Assembly: GCA_022511465.1 (NCBI GenBank)
Contig: JAFLRM010000017.1
Span: 1-38,596, forward strand
DNA from: Acetatifactor sp.
GTDB lineage: Bacteria > Bacillota > Clostridia > Lachnospirales > Lachnospiraceae
Reading direction: 5' to 3'
Length of the DNA: 38,596 nt
The first letter of the stretch is position 1, and the number at the start of each line of letters is the position of its first letter. Position numbers and translations under genes: made by a program. The notes below the pieces were generated by a model. That model saw only the letters and a program-made list of their open reading frames with translations, was not told where the DNA came from and did no database searches. Of this stretch, positions 32,105 to 38,596 are shown one piece after another.

Positions 32105-33010
32105 ATGTCTAACACTATCAACACGAATGCCATTCAAATACAGTTGAGAGAGGTCTCGAAAGTTTCTGAGATCTATAATAAAGTGCCGGAATACAGTAAG
32201 AAAAAGAAGGAATCACCAAGCTTTGAGGTGGATATATCCGAGGAGGGCAGGGCAAAGCTCAAAAATAGCACCGGTCCGACTAAGAAAGCGGGCGTAACCG
32301 CCACAAGAGAAGCGTGGGAAAATAATGCAGCCAAATTAAAGAGAGAATCTCTTTACAAATTGAATGGCCAGATAGACTTAATAGAATTAATGAGACTGGA
32401 CGAACCGGACACATATGCAAAATGGAACGAATTGTCTGACAAGGCATGGGCATTATTTCCTTCAGAGGATGCCAGCGACGAAGAAATAGCGGAATTTAAA
32501 AGGGCCATTTATGAAGAAGGTCAAGTTTGGACGGATTGGTATAACAGACGATGTATGTCTAACGGCCAGTATAAGCTTCAGCGCACCGGACGCGGGGCAG
32601 CTCTGGTGAGTTTGGAAGATAAGTATTCAACGAAAGAGCATGATACAAGCTTTAATTTTAGTGCGACCGGAGGATCGGGTAAAAGAGACAGTATCTGGAG
32701 ATTCTGTTCTAAGTTCAATGTTCTTTTGTCCTCGGAAATGTATAAAAGCTTGGATAAATTTGGGAATATAAACTCATCATCCAAGGATAAAAGCGCAGTG
32801 AGCGATCTGCTGGAAAGAATTGACAAAGCTGTTAAGGAAATGAAAAATGCCGAAAAAGAATACGAGGGCAATTTGCAGGGACTCCAGTTCGGTGTGAAAT
32901 TATGGGATGATGGCAGAGTAACTTACCACGCCAGATACGTCGGAAATGAAGACGGAATTATGGCAGACAGTGCGGAAGAGCTCTTAGGAATGTTGATGAA
33001 GAAAGAATAA
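32105..33010 (+). CDS. Unknown 301-aa protein
   Basis: I do not recognise a family. It is hydrophilic, lacks a signal peptide, and is lysine- and glutamate-rich. An N-terminal string FEVDISEEGRAKLK recalls a short motif found in several Firmicutes surface- or flagella-associated hypothetical proteins. The C-terminal 110 residues contain a helical stretch (about 230-260) and then a compact beta-like segment (FGVKLWDDGRVTYHARYVG). AGGAGGG at 32092-32098 gives a firm start. It follows the BlaI/BlaR1 pair by 94 nt on the same strand, so it is the best local candidate for a regulated target. A terminator follows. Confidence 0.7.
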   Translation: MSNTINTNAIQIQLREVSKVSEIYNKVPEYSKKKKESPSFEVDISEEGRAKLKNSTGPTKKAGVTATREAWENNAAKLKRESLYKLNGQIDLIELMRLDEPDTYAKWNELSDKAWALFPSEDASDEEIAEFKRAIYEEGQVWTDWYNRRCMSNGQYKLQRTGRGAALVSLEDKYSTKEHDTSFNFSATGGSGKRDSIWRFCSKFNVLLSSEMYKSLDKFGNINSSSKDKSAVSDLLERIDKAVKEMKNAEKEYEGNLQGLQFGVKLWDDGRVTYHARYVGNEDGIMADSAEELLGMLMKKE

Positions 33011-33017
33011 TCGCCAC

Positions 33018-33050
33018 AAAAGTCACAGGCAATCATGCTTGTGGCTTTTG
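33018..33050 (+). terminator. Terminator after the 301-aa gene
   Basis: AAAAGTCACA (33018-33027) pairs with TGTGGCTTTT (33040-33049), including one G.U pair. The 3' arm doubles as the T-run. Confidence 0.75.
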
Positions 33051-33107
33051 CATTGTTGCGCATATTGTTGGGCGGAGAAGTGAGATAAGAAAGGATAGCA
33101 CTGAAGA

Positions 33108-33136
33108 TTGCAAGCGTAAACAATATCTGATAAACT
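33108..33136 (+). promoter_or_regulatory. Promoter of trxB
   Basis: TTGCAA (33108-33113), a 17-bp spacer and TAAACT (33131-33136), about 90 nt upstream of trxB. A TATAAT at 33181-33186 without a good -35 is an alternative. Confidence 0.5.
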
Positions 33137-33227
33137 GTACCTAATGTGGGTATTCTAATAAGAAAGATGATCCCTGATTCTATAATGTAAAGAACTGTAA
33201 GAACACAACAAAAATGAGGTGATCGAA

Positions 33228-34148
33228 ATGTACGACCTAATTATAATAGGCTCAGGCCCTGCAGGGCTGTCCGCCGCCATTTACGCCAAGCGTGCAGGCC
33301 TTGATCTTTTGGTGATAGAGGCCAACGCCATGAGTGGTGGACAGGTGTTGAACACCTATGAAGTGGATAACTATTTGGGAATGCCCGGTATGAACGGCTT
33401 TGATATGGGAACGGCGTTCCGTGAGCACGCGGATAAGCTGCAGATCGCTTTCAAAGAGGCACAAGTAAAAAAGATCACGGATAACGGTGATATAAAGATC
33501 GTGCACACCAGAAAAGAAGAGCTGGAGGCGCGGACCATAATCTTGGCCACCGGTGCCGAACATTCCCATCTGGGAGTGCCCGGCGAGGAAGAGTTGTCCG
33601 GACAGGGGGTATCCTACTGTGCCACCTGCGACGGTGCTTTTTTCAAAGGACGCATTGTGGCGGTAGTGGGCGGCGGAGACGTGGCCTTGGAGGATGCGAT
33701 CTACCTGGCCCGCACCAGCGAAAAGGTTTACCTGATCCACAGAAGGGACGAACTGCGGGGAGCAAGCATCCTCCAAGAAGAGCTGAAAAATCTGACAAAT
33801 GTGGAAATACTTTACAGCCATGTGGTCAAGCAGATCAACGGAGAGGGTGGGGTGGAGTCCCTGCTGCTTCAGGATGTGAAAACCGGTGAGGAGAAAACTC
33901 TGCCTGTGAACGGCGTGTTTATCGCGGTGGGCATTCATCCTAACACAGAGCTTTTGCGGGAACAGGTATCCTGCGACGAGGGGGGTTATATTTTGGCCGG
34001 CGAGGATGGCGCCACTGACAAGGCCGGTATCTTTGTGGCGGGTGACGTGAGGAAGAAGCCCCTCAGGCAGATCGTTACCGCCGTGGCGGACGGGGCCAAT
34101 GCAGCTACCAGCGCAGAAAATTACATCCGCCTTTCCAAAAATAAATAA
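33228..34148 (+). CDS. trxB: Thioredoxin-disulfide reductase
   Basis: A 306-aa low-molecular-weight thioredoxin reductase (FAD, NADPH). The FAD motif GSGPAGLSAAIYAKRAG opens the protein. The redox disulfide is C131-A-T-C134. The NADPH-binding GGGDVALEDA and HRRDELR are present, as is the second FAD motif IFVAGDVRKKPLRQIVTAVADGANAA. The ATG at 33228, with GAGGTGA just upstream, is chosen over GTG 33219. It has its own promoter and terminator. It likely supplies electrons to thiol peroxidases, including the Gpx in this window. Confidence 0.95.
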   Translation: MYDLIIIGSGPAGLSAAIYAKRAGLDLLVIEANAMSGGQVLNTYEVDNYLGMPGMNGFDMGTAFREHADKLQIAFKEAQVKKITDNGDIKIVHTRKEELEARTIILATGAEHSHLGVPGEEELSGQGVSYCATCDGAFFKGRIVAVVGGGDVALEDAIYLARTSEKVYLIHRRDELRGASILQEELKNLTNVEILYSHVVKQINGEGGVESLLLQDVKTGEEKTLPVNGVFIAVGIHPNTELLREQVSCDEGGYILAGEDGATDKAGIFVAGDVRKKPLRQIVTAVADGANAATSAENYIRLSKNK

Positions 34149-34175
34149 GTTTTTAAATTTTTTTAAAAATTTTTT

Positions 34176-34210
34176 AAGAGGGATTTGCCTTTTGGCGTCC
34201 CTCTTTTTAC
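34176..34210 (+). terminator. Terminator after trxB
   Basis: AAGAGGGA (34176-34183) pairs with TCCCTCTT (34198-34205) around an inner TGCC/GGCG helix, followed by TTTTT. Confidence 0.9.
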
Positions 34211-34307
34211 GTTTCTAACACAAGATGTTGAAGAAAAAAGATGAAAAAGCTGAATTTTTGCAATATTTAGGGACTGTCTGGACAATTTTACCAATTTTTC
34301 CATGCTG

Positions 34308-34336
34308 TTGACAAAACAGGATAAAGGTGCTATATT
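34308..34336 (+). promoter_or_regulatory. Promoter of the NlpC/P60 gene
   Basis: TTGACA (34308-34313), a 17-bp spacer and TATATT (34331-34336), about 90 nt before the start codon. Confidence 0.75.
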
Positions 34337-34426
34337 TGTTAACAGATGTAATAAATTTGTAACAAATCACTCGATAATTTGAAATAAATGCAAGATACTA
34401 AGGAAAGAGGCAATAAGGAGGATAAC

Positions 34427-35629
34427 ATGATTCATAAGTCTGTTAAAATTACAGCTTGTGTACTGGCGGCAGCCGTTACCTTTACCGGATGGAATATCAC
34501 AGCAGATGCGGCGAACTCGACATCTGTGTTGCCCAGCGGCGGCGTGGGTCTCACGCTTACAAAGGGAAATAAATTAGAGACTGTAACTACCACAACCAAC
34601 ACGAAACTGCAGATCGAGACTCTTGTAGAGCAGTCCGATATTCCGGCAGAGCAGATGGAAGCAGCGTTGGCAAGTTTGGAGCCCACAGAGGAGGATACTT
34701 TCCGCAATCTGGTGATCGCACAGGTGAATAATTATGTAAATGTGAGGAACATGCCCAGTGAGGAAGGCCAGATCATCGGCAAGCTTTATGATGATTCCGT
34801 TGGTACATTCATCTCCGAGGAGAACGGCTGGTATCAGATTCAGTCAGGATCCGTGACCGGCTATGTAAAGGGAGAGTTCTGTGTGACCGGTGAAGCAGCT
34901 GTTGACTTGGCGAAAGAGGTTGGCACCAGGATCGCAACCGTTACTACCACTACCCTGAAGGTTCGCACGGAGCCTAGCTTAGAGGCTTCCGTACTTGGTC
35001 TGGTTCCCATCGACGAAGAACTCGTAGTAAAAGATGAAGTGGAAGGCTGGGTACAGGTTGACGTAGAGGAAGGTATTGGCTGGGTATCTACAGATTATGT
35101 GACTCTCCACACAGAGTTTGTGCAGGCGGAGTCCAAGGAGGAAGAGGAGAAGAGACTTGCCAAGGAGGAGGAAGCAAGGCGCCAGGCAAGAGCAGCTGCC
35201 GCTGCGGCAGCCGCAAAGAAGCAGACCACTACCGCTTCTTCCGGCAGCGTTACTACTGCCACCGTGTCCGGTGAGGGCAGCGAGATGGGTAAAGCGGTTG
35301 CATCGTATGGATTGCAGTTTGTGGGTAACCCCTATGTATATGGCGGTACCAGCCTGACTAAAGGTGCGGATTGTTCCGGTTTTGTAATGAGCGTATACGC
35401 AAACTTTGGTGTGAGTCTGCCTCATTCTTCATCGGCTGACAGAAATCAGGGATCCGCGGTAGAGGGTGGCTTGACTAACGCACAGCCCGGCGATATCGTA
35501 TGCTACTCCGGTCATGTAGGTATTTATATCGGCAACGGACAGATTGTACACGCATCCAACTCCAGAACCGGCATTATTGTATCCGATGCAGGCTACAGAA
35601 ATGTGCTGGCAGTCAGAAGGATCTTCTAA
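34427..35629 (+). CDS. Secreted SH3b-SH3b-NlpC/P60 peptidoglycan endopeptidase
   Basis: A 400-aa cell-wall hydrolase. A signal peptide (about 1-29) is followed by two bacterial SH3 domains (about 95-155 and 167-228), which usually bind peptidoglycan. An Ala/Lys/Glu-rich helical linker (235-265) leads to a C-terminal NlpC/P60 domain. The catalytic triad is C316 (GADCSGFV), H363 (SGHVGIYIG) and H375 (IVHASN). It probably cleaves D-Glu-dipeptide bonds during growth or cell separation. The ATG at 34427 (AAGGAGG 5 nt upstream) replaces a longer frame from 34388. Confidence 0.93.
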   Translation: MIHKSVKITACVLAAAVTFTGWNITADAANSTSVLPSGGVGLTLTKGNKLETVTTTTNTKLQIETLVEQSDIPAEQMEAALASLEPTEEDTFRNLVIAQVNNYVNVRNMPSEEGQIIGKLYDDSVGTFISEENGWYQIQSGSVTGYVKGEFCVTGEAAVDLAKEVGTRIATVTTTTLKVRTEPSLEASVLGLVPIDEELVVKDEVEGWVQVDVEEGIGWVSTDYVTLHTEFVQAESKEEEEKRLAKEEEARRQARAAAAAAAAKKQTTTASSGSVTTATVSGEGSEMGKAVASYGLQFVGNPYVYGGTSLTKGADCSGFVMSVYANFGVSLPHSSSADRNQGSAVEGGLTNAQPGDIVCYSGHVGIYIGNGQIVHASNSRTGIIVSDAGYRNVLAVRRIF

Positions 35630-35649
35630 ATTAAATATGGGTAACAAAG

Positions 35650-35683
35650 GTGCTGTATCTCATAAGAGGTACAGCGCTTTTTT
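35650..35683 (+). terminator. Terminator after the NlpC/P60 gene
   Basis: GTGCTGTA (35650-35657) pairs with TACAGCGC (35670-35677), including one G.U pair, followed by six T. Confidence 0.88.
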
Positions 35684-35836
35684 ATGACACCTGTTGTTTG
35701 TTGTTTCAATTTGTATATTTGTCAAAATATAACTTGGGTGTCAGAAAAAGCTCTATAAAAGTCCCATGTATAATTTGCACAAAAAAATGAAATGCAATAA
35801 CAAAATGAACAGATTTTGTAAGAAAAAGGGAGTGAG

Positions 35837-35908
35837 TTATCCACAGGTTTGATGATCTCCAAAAAGGATAAAAGGCACTTATCCCCCAAGTTATACACAT
35901 TATCCACT
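35837..35908 (+). promoter_or_regulatory. Cluster of DnaA-box-like sites upstream of hpf
   Basis: Four same-strand nonamers lie in 72 bp: TTATCCACA (35837-35845, consensus), TTATCCCCC (35879-35887, weak), TTATACACA (35891-35899, fits TTWTNCACA) and TTATCCACT (35900-35908, one mismatch). The flanks are AT-rich. A DnaA-binding regulatory or titration site is plausible. oriC itself is unlikely without dnaA/dnaN nearby. Confidence 0.55.
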
Positions 35909-36124
35909 GATTTTGGATCAAAATTGGGGAATTAAATTACACTTGATATCAGAATATATGTTTTGTATAAAAGTCATAAAAATGTCCTTTTTGTCAAAAA
36001 AACTGTTTTTTTTGTTGACAGCCGCGATGTCAAAAAAGATGGAAAAAATTAGTGAAATTGTTGAAAAAAAACTGTTAATATGATACGCTGTTTATACAAT
36101 AAACCACGGAAAGGGATGGTCAGC
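35909..36124 (+). promoter_or_regulatory. AT-rich hpf promoter region with inverted repeat
   Basis: Contains TTGACA-N7-TGTCAA (36015-36020 and 36028-36033), a perfect inverted repeat overlapping a -35-like element, and TTGAAA-17 bp-TACGCT nearer the gene. I could not choose a single promoter. No gene is seen. Confidence 0.45.
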
Positions 36125-36652
36125 ATGAAATTTATTATCGTCGGCAGAAACATTGAAGTTACCCCCGGATTAAGAACAGCAGTAGAGGAAAAGATCGGAA
36201 AGCTGGACAAGTATTTCAATCCCGATACAGAAGTGCACGTGACGCTCAGCGTTGAGAAAGAGCGCCAGAAGATTGAGGTAACCATACCGGTGAAGGGAAG
36301 CATCATCCGTTCAGAGCAGGTGAGCAATGATATGTATGTTTCCATTGATCTGGTGGAGGAGATCATAGAGAGGCAGCTGAAAAAGTATAAGACCAAGATT
36401 GTTGACAAGCAGCAGGCAGCGGGTAACTTCACACAGAGCTACGTTGAGAATGATTATGTGGATGAGGAGGAGATCAAGATCGTCCGTACCAAGAGATTTG
36501 ATATTAAACCCATGTATCCTGAGGATGCCTGCATCCAGATGGAGCTCTTGGGACACAACTTCTTCGTATTCAACAATGCGGAGACAGGACAGGTTAATGT
36601 GGTATATAAGAGAAAAGGTGACACCTACGGTCTGATCGAGCCGGAGGATTGA
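36125..36652 (+). CDS. hpf: Long-form ribosome hibernation-promoting factor
   Basis: A 175-aa long HPF. The N-terminal RaiA/HPF domain (about 1-100, MKFIIVGRNIEVTPGLRTAVEEKIGKLDKYF) binds the 30S tRNA/mRNA channel. The C-terminal domain (about 118-175, VRTKRFDIKPMYPEDACIQMELLGHNFFVFNN) drives 100S dimer formation. The ATG at 36125 has GGAAAGGG at 36108-36115; upstream ATGs at 36080 and 36116 are less likely. It is expressed in stationary phase or starvation in relatives, and here a DnaA-box cluster and an inverted repeat lie upstream. Confidence 0.95.
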   Translation: MKFIIVGRNIEVTPGLRTAVEEKIGKLDKYFNPDTEVHVTLSVEKERQKIEVTIPVKGSIIRSEQVSNDMYVSIDLVEEIIERQLKKYKTKIVDKQQAAGNFTQSYVENDYVDEEEIKIVRTKRFDIKPMYPEDACIQMELLGHNFFVFNNAETGQVNVVYKRKGDTYGLIEPED

Positions 36653-36689
36653 GCTTTTTAATTGATATGAGGATAAGAATGTCTTTTCG

Positions 36690-36720
36690 GATGCCCGGAG
36701 GTTTGCCGGGCATCTTTCTT
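36690..36720 (+). terminator. Terminator after hpf
   Basis: GATGCCCGG (36690-36698) pairs with CCGGGCATC (36706-36714), followed by TTTCTT. Confidence 0.85.
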
Positions 36721-36788
36721 GTTATAAGGAACCTTTTTCTCTCATAGAATGTAAGGAGTCTTTTCAATAGACAGAGGCTGATTTTTTT

Positions 36789-37622
36789 ATGGCATATCGA
36801 AATTCCCCTTATTTAAAGCGTATCAAAAAAATGGTAGGTGTGGAGGCGGTGGGAGTACTGATGCTGACGTTGGTGATCCTGCAGCACCCAGAGACAATTC
36901 TGACAGGCGGAAGTGCCGATCCGATCATGGAAAATAATACCATCATTTTAGAGACGACCACAGATGCCGACGGTGAAGAAAAAGATTACATAAAGTGGGT
37001 TGATTTTACTGTGTCCTACGAGGCACTCTGTAAGGCCTACGATTGGGACGTGGAAACCCATGGCAGCGATGCGGAACTTCACTGGATCGAGCTTTTGGCC
37101 TATGCGGCTGCCAGAACGGGAGGTACCTTTGGAAAAGAGGCGCTCACCCGGATCGACAAGGCTGCTAAGGAAATCTGTGCAGGCAATATGACTATAGAGG
37201 AATTGACGGCAGACCTGCAGTACTATCCCTATTACAAGGAGGCTTATACCGCCGCGCTGGGAGGACTGGTAGGCGAATATCGGGAGGAACATACCGACGG
37301 GGATGGGCGGGTCACCTACGAGGATCGGTATGGACTGAAAGGGTATTTGCCGATTGCCCGGGGATTTGACTACACGCATTATGATGACTTTGGCGCGGGG
37401 CGCAGCTATGGATATAAGCGTAGGCACTTGGGGTATTATGTTATTATAGTGTCAAGGCAGTGGCAAGCCAGTAAAATCAAGGTGTTCACTGATTTTTCAG
37501 ATTGTTTTCCTGTTTTAGTTATCGGAAAAGATTCCATAAATAATTTAAACAATTGTACATATTTGATGTATGGAGGGCTCATGGCTATCCCTATAAAATG
37601 TATAGGAGTAATTGACAGGTAA
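36789..37622 (+). CDS. C-terminally truncated M23-type cell-wall protein
   Basis: A 277-aa frame. Residues 1-215 look like the membrane-anchored N-terminal part of a clostridial M23 peptidase: a basic start, a membrane segment (about 17-32), a lysozyme-like helical region (WIELLAYAAARTGGTF, ELTADLQYYPYYKEAYTAALGGLVGEY), then DDFGAGRSYGYKRRHLG. In intact relatives HLG is followed by HD and the rest of the zinc peptidase fold, H213 being the first ligand of HxxxD. Here the sequence changes after G215 (nt about 37434) into an unrelated 62-residue tail. The catalytic domain is lost, so this is probably a broken gene. Confidence 0.7.
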   Translation: MAYRNSPYLKRIKKMVGVEAVGVLMLTLVILQHPETILTGGSADPIMENNTIILETTTDADGEEKDYIKWVDFTVSYEALCKAYDWDVETHGSDAELHWIELLAYAAARTGGTFGKEALTRIDKAAKEICAGNMTIEELTADLQYYPYYKEAYTAALGGLVGEYREEHTDGDGRVTYEDRYGLKGYLPIARGFDYTHYDDFGAGRSYGYKRRHLGYYVIIVSRQWQASKIKVFTDFSDCFPVLVIGKDSINNLNNCTYLMYGGLMAIPIKCIGVIDR

Positions 37623-37640
37623 CAGCGGTATTGATACAAT
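37612..37640 (+). promoter_or_regulatory. Promoter of the RCC1-repeat gene
   Basis: TTGACA (37612-37617), a 17-bp spacer and TACAAT (37635-37640), 35 nt upstream of the start codon. It overlaps the end of the truncated M23-type frame. Confidence 0.8.
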
Positions 37641-37674
37641 AAAAAAGTCCTTAGTTGGACAGGAAGGAGCACAA

Positions 37675-38596
37675 ATGAAACGTATAGTTAAAATTGTAGC
37701 CTGTCTGTTGATTTTTGCTCTTATCTTAACTAATCGTTTAGAGAACATTGTCATTGCAAGCACCAATAATTCCGGTGATGTCAGTGACGCTGGTGCGATA
37801 GCAAAAGATGATGATATTGTAGTGGTTTCAGGACAAACTTTAAGTTTTGGGAGCCATTACAGTGGAGCGCTTACCGTGGACGGAAGCCTGTATATGTGGG
37901 GAGATAATGGCAGTGGACAAGTGGGAAATGGGAATAGCGAGAATCAGGCAACCCCAGTGAAAGTCCTTGAAAACGTAGAGTCTGTATCGTCAGGGTATTA
38001 TTATAGTGGAGCAATTACGAAAGACGGAAGTCTGTATATGTGGGGGAGAAATGACAGTGGACAAGTAGGGAATGGAAACAGGTTGGATCAGGTAATCCCG
38101 GTGAAAGTCCTTGAAAATGTAGAGTCTGTATCTTTGGGAGATGATCATAGTGGGGCAATTACGAAAGACGGAAGCCTGTATATGTGGGGGGACAATTGGG
38201 ATGGAGAAGTAGGAGATGGGAGCGGACTGGATAATTTGACGATCCCAGTGAAGGTCCTTGAAAATGTAGAGTCTGTATCGTTAGGATATGACCATAGCGG
38301 GGCAATTACGAAAGACGGAAGCCTGTATATGTGGGGGAGTAACAGCGATGGAGAAATAGGAAATGGGAGCGGGTTGAATCAGATAACTCCAGTGAAAGTC
38401 CTTGAAAATGTAGCATCCGTATCGTTGGGATATTATCATAGTGGGGCAATTACGAAAGACGGAAGCCTGTATATGTGGGGATGCAACAGTGATGGAGAAA
38501 TAGGAAATGGGAGCAGGTTGGATCAGGCAACCCCAGTGAAAGTCCTTGAAAATGTAGAGTCCGTATCATTAGGATATTATCATAGTGGGGCAATTA
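37675..38596 (+). CDS. Secreted RCC1-repeat protein (3' end outside window)
   Basis: An open frame of 307 codons running to the window edge. A signal peptide (about 1-25, MKRIVKIVACLLIFALILTN) precedes at least five RCC1-like beta-propeller repeats of 48-49 residues. Each has HSGAITKDGSLYMWG, a GN.DGE.GNG turn, then PVKVLENVESVSLG. The repeats are nearly identical at DNA level (period 144, 144, 147, 144 bp), a sign of recent expansion. AAGGAG lies 7-8 nt before the ATG. RCC1-like domains on secreted Firmicutes proteins may mediate binding; the partner is unknown. Downstream anchoring domains cannot be seen. Confidence 0.88.
   Translation, partial: MKRIVKIVACLLIFALILTNRLENIVIASTNNSGDVSDAGAIAKDDDIVVVSGQTLSFGSHYSGALTVDGSLYMWGDNGSGQVGNGNSENQATPVKVLENVESVSSGYYYSGAITKDGSLYMWGRNDSGQVGNGNRLDQVIPVKVLENVESVSLGDDHSGAITKDGSLYMWGDNWDGEVGDGSGLDNLTIPVKVLENVESVSLGYDHSGAITKDGSLYMWGSNSDGEIGNGSGLNQITPVKVLENVASVSLGYYHSGAITKDGSLYMWGCNSDGEIGNGSRLDQATPVKVLENVESVSLGYYHSGAI
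37882..38596 (+). repeat. Tandem 144/147-bp coding repeats
   Basis: The word GGAAGCCTGTATATGTGGGG (with minor variants) recurs at 37882, 38026, 38170, 38317 and 38461. The copies lie in frame within the RCC1 gene. The third unit is 3 bp longer. The array continues past the window end. Confidence 0.9.

Noticed and set aside
35837..35908. Chromosomal replication origin
   Set aside because: Only four boxes, no dnaA, dnaN or rpmH nearby; treated as a possible DnaA regulatory site.
37436..37672. 78-aa minus-strand frame after the truncated M23-type gene
   Set aside because: It lies over the RCC1 promoter and ribosome site, with no start signal or recognisable family.
37882..38596. CRISPR array
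   Set aside because: The repeats are 144-147 bp, contiguous and in frame within an RCC1-type protein, with no unique spacers.

Overview
The window looks like chromosomal DNA of a Gram-positive, low-to-mid GC anaerobe of the class Clostridia, most likely a Lachnospiraceae member. Signs are the Firmicutes-type spc/alpha ribosomal order (rplF-rplR-rpsE-rpmD-rplO-secY-adk-map-KOW protein-infA-rpmJ-rpsM-rpsK-rpsD-rpoA-rplQ), a KOW-domain protein between map and infA, a zinc-lid adenylate kinase, an expanded L17, strong AGGAGG ribosome sites and rubrerythrin. This assignment rests on gene order and protein style, not on a database search.

Layout. 1-10113 holds the spc/alpha ribosomal operon, interrupted by an unknown multi-pass membrane protein between infA and rpmJ and by three structured non-coding gaps (before rpmJ, before rpsM, before rplQ). 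10177-11631 holds two minus-strand genes, an unknown 148-aa protein and an M15 peptidase. 11815-16288 returns to housekeeping: ECF transporter module ecfA1-ecfA2-ecfT, truA, then rplM-rpsI with its own promoter and leader. 16289-18946 is an AT-rich accessory island with a secreted C39-like peptidase, a small membrane protein, the tail of a serine recombinase and a DUF4160 remnant beside an intact DUF2442 gene.

19017-22754 holds folA, a rubrerythrin-metY pair, and a peroxide module in which a Cys-type glutathione peroxidase with a near-canonical OhrR operator is followed by an OhrR regulator. 22845-29190 holds an ECF sigma factor with its membrane anti-sigma factor, panE-azlC-azlD, an 800-aa TPR-DUF4037-DUF4125 fusion and a small unknown protein. 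29241-33010 holds a YmfI-like reductase (minus), then a roughly 230-bp highly structured inverted-repeat element, then an orphan BlaI/BlaR1-type pair and an unknown 301-aa protein. 33228-38596 holds trxB, an SH3-NlpC/P60 hydrolase, a DnaA-box cluster in front of hpf, an M23-type cell-wall gene cut off inside its catalytic domain, and the start of a secreted RCC1-repeat protein that runs off the window.

The best candidates for undescribed biology are: (a) the 30055-30279 element, a 31-bp G.U-containing stem enclosing a branched head, which is either a new structured RNA or a MITE-like element; (b) the pair of hairpins carrying the same 14-nt loop word before rplQ; (c) the DnaA-box cluster before hpf; and (d) the membrane gene embedded in the ribosomal operon. 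No CRISPR array, tRNA, rRNA or intact transposon was found.
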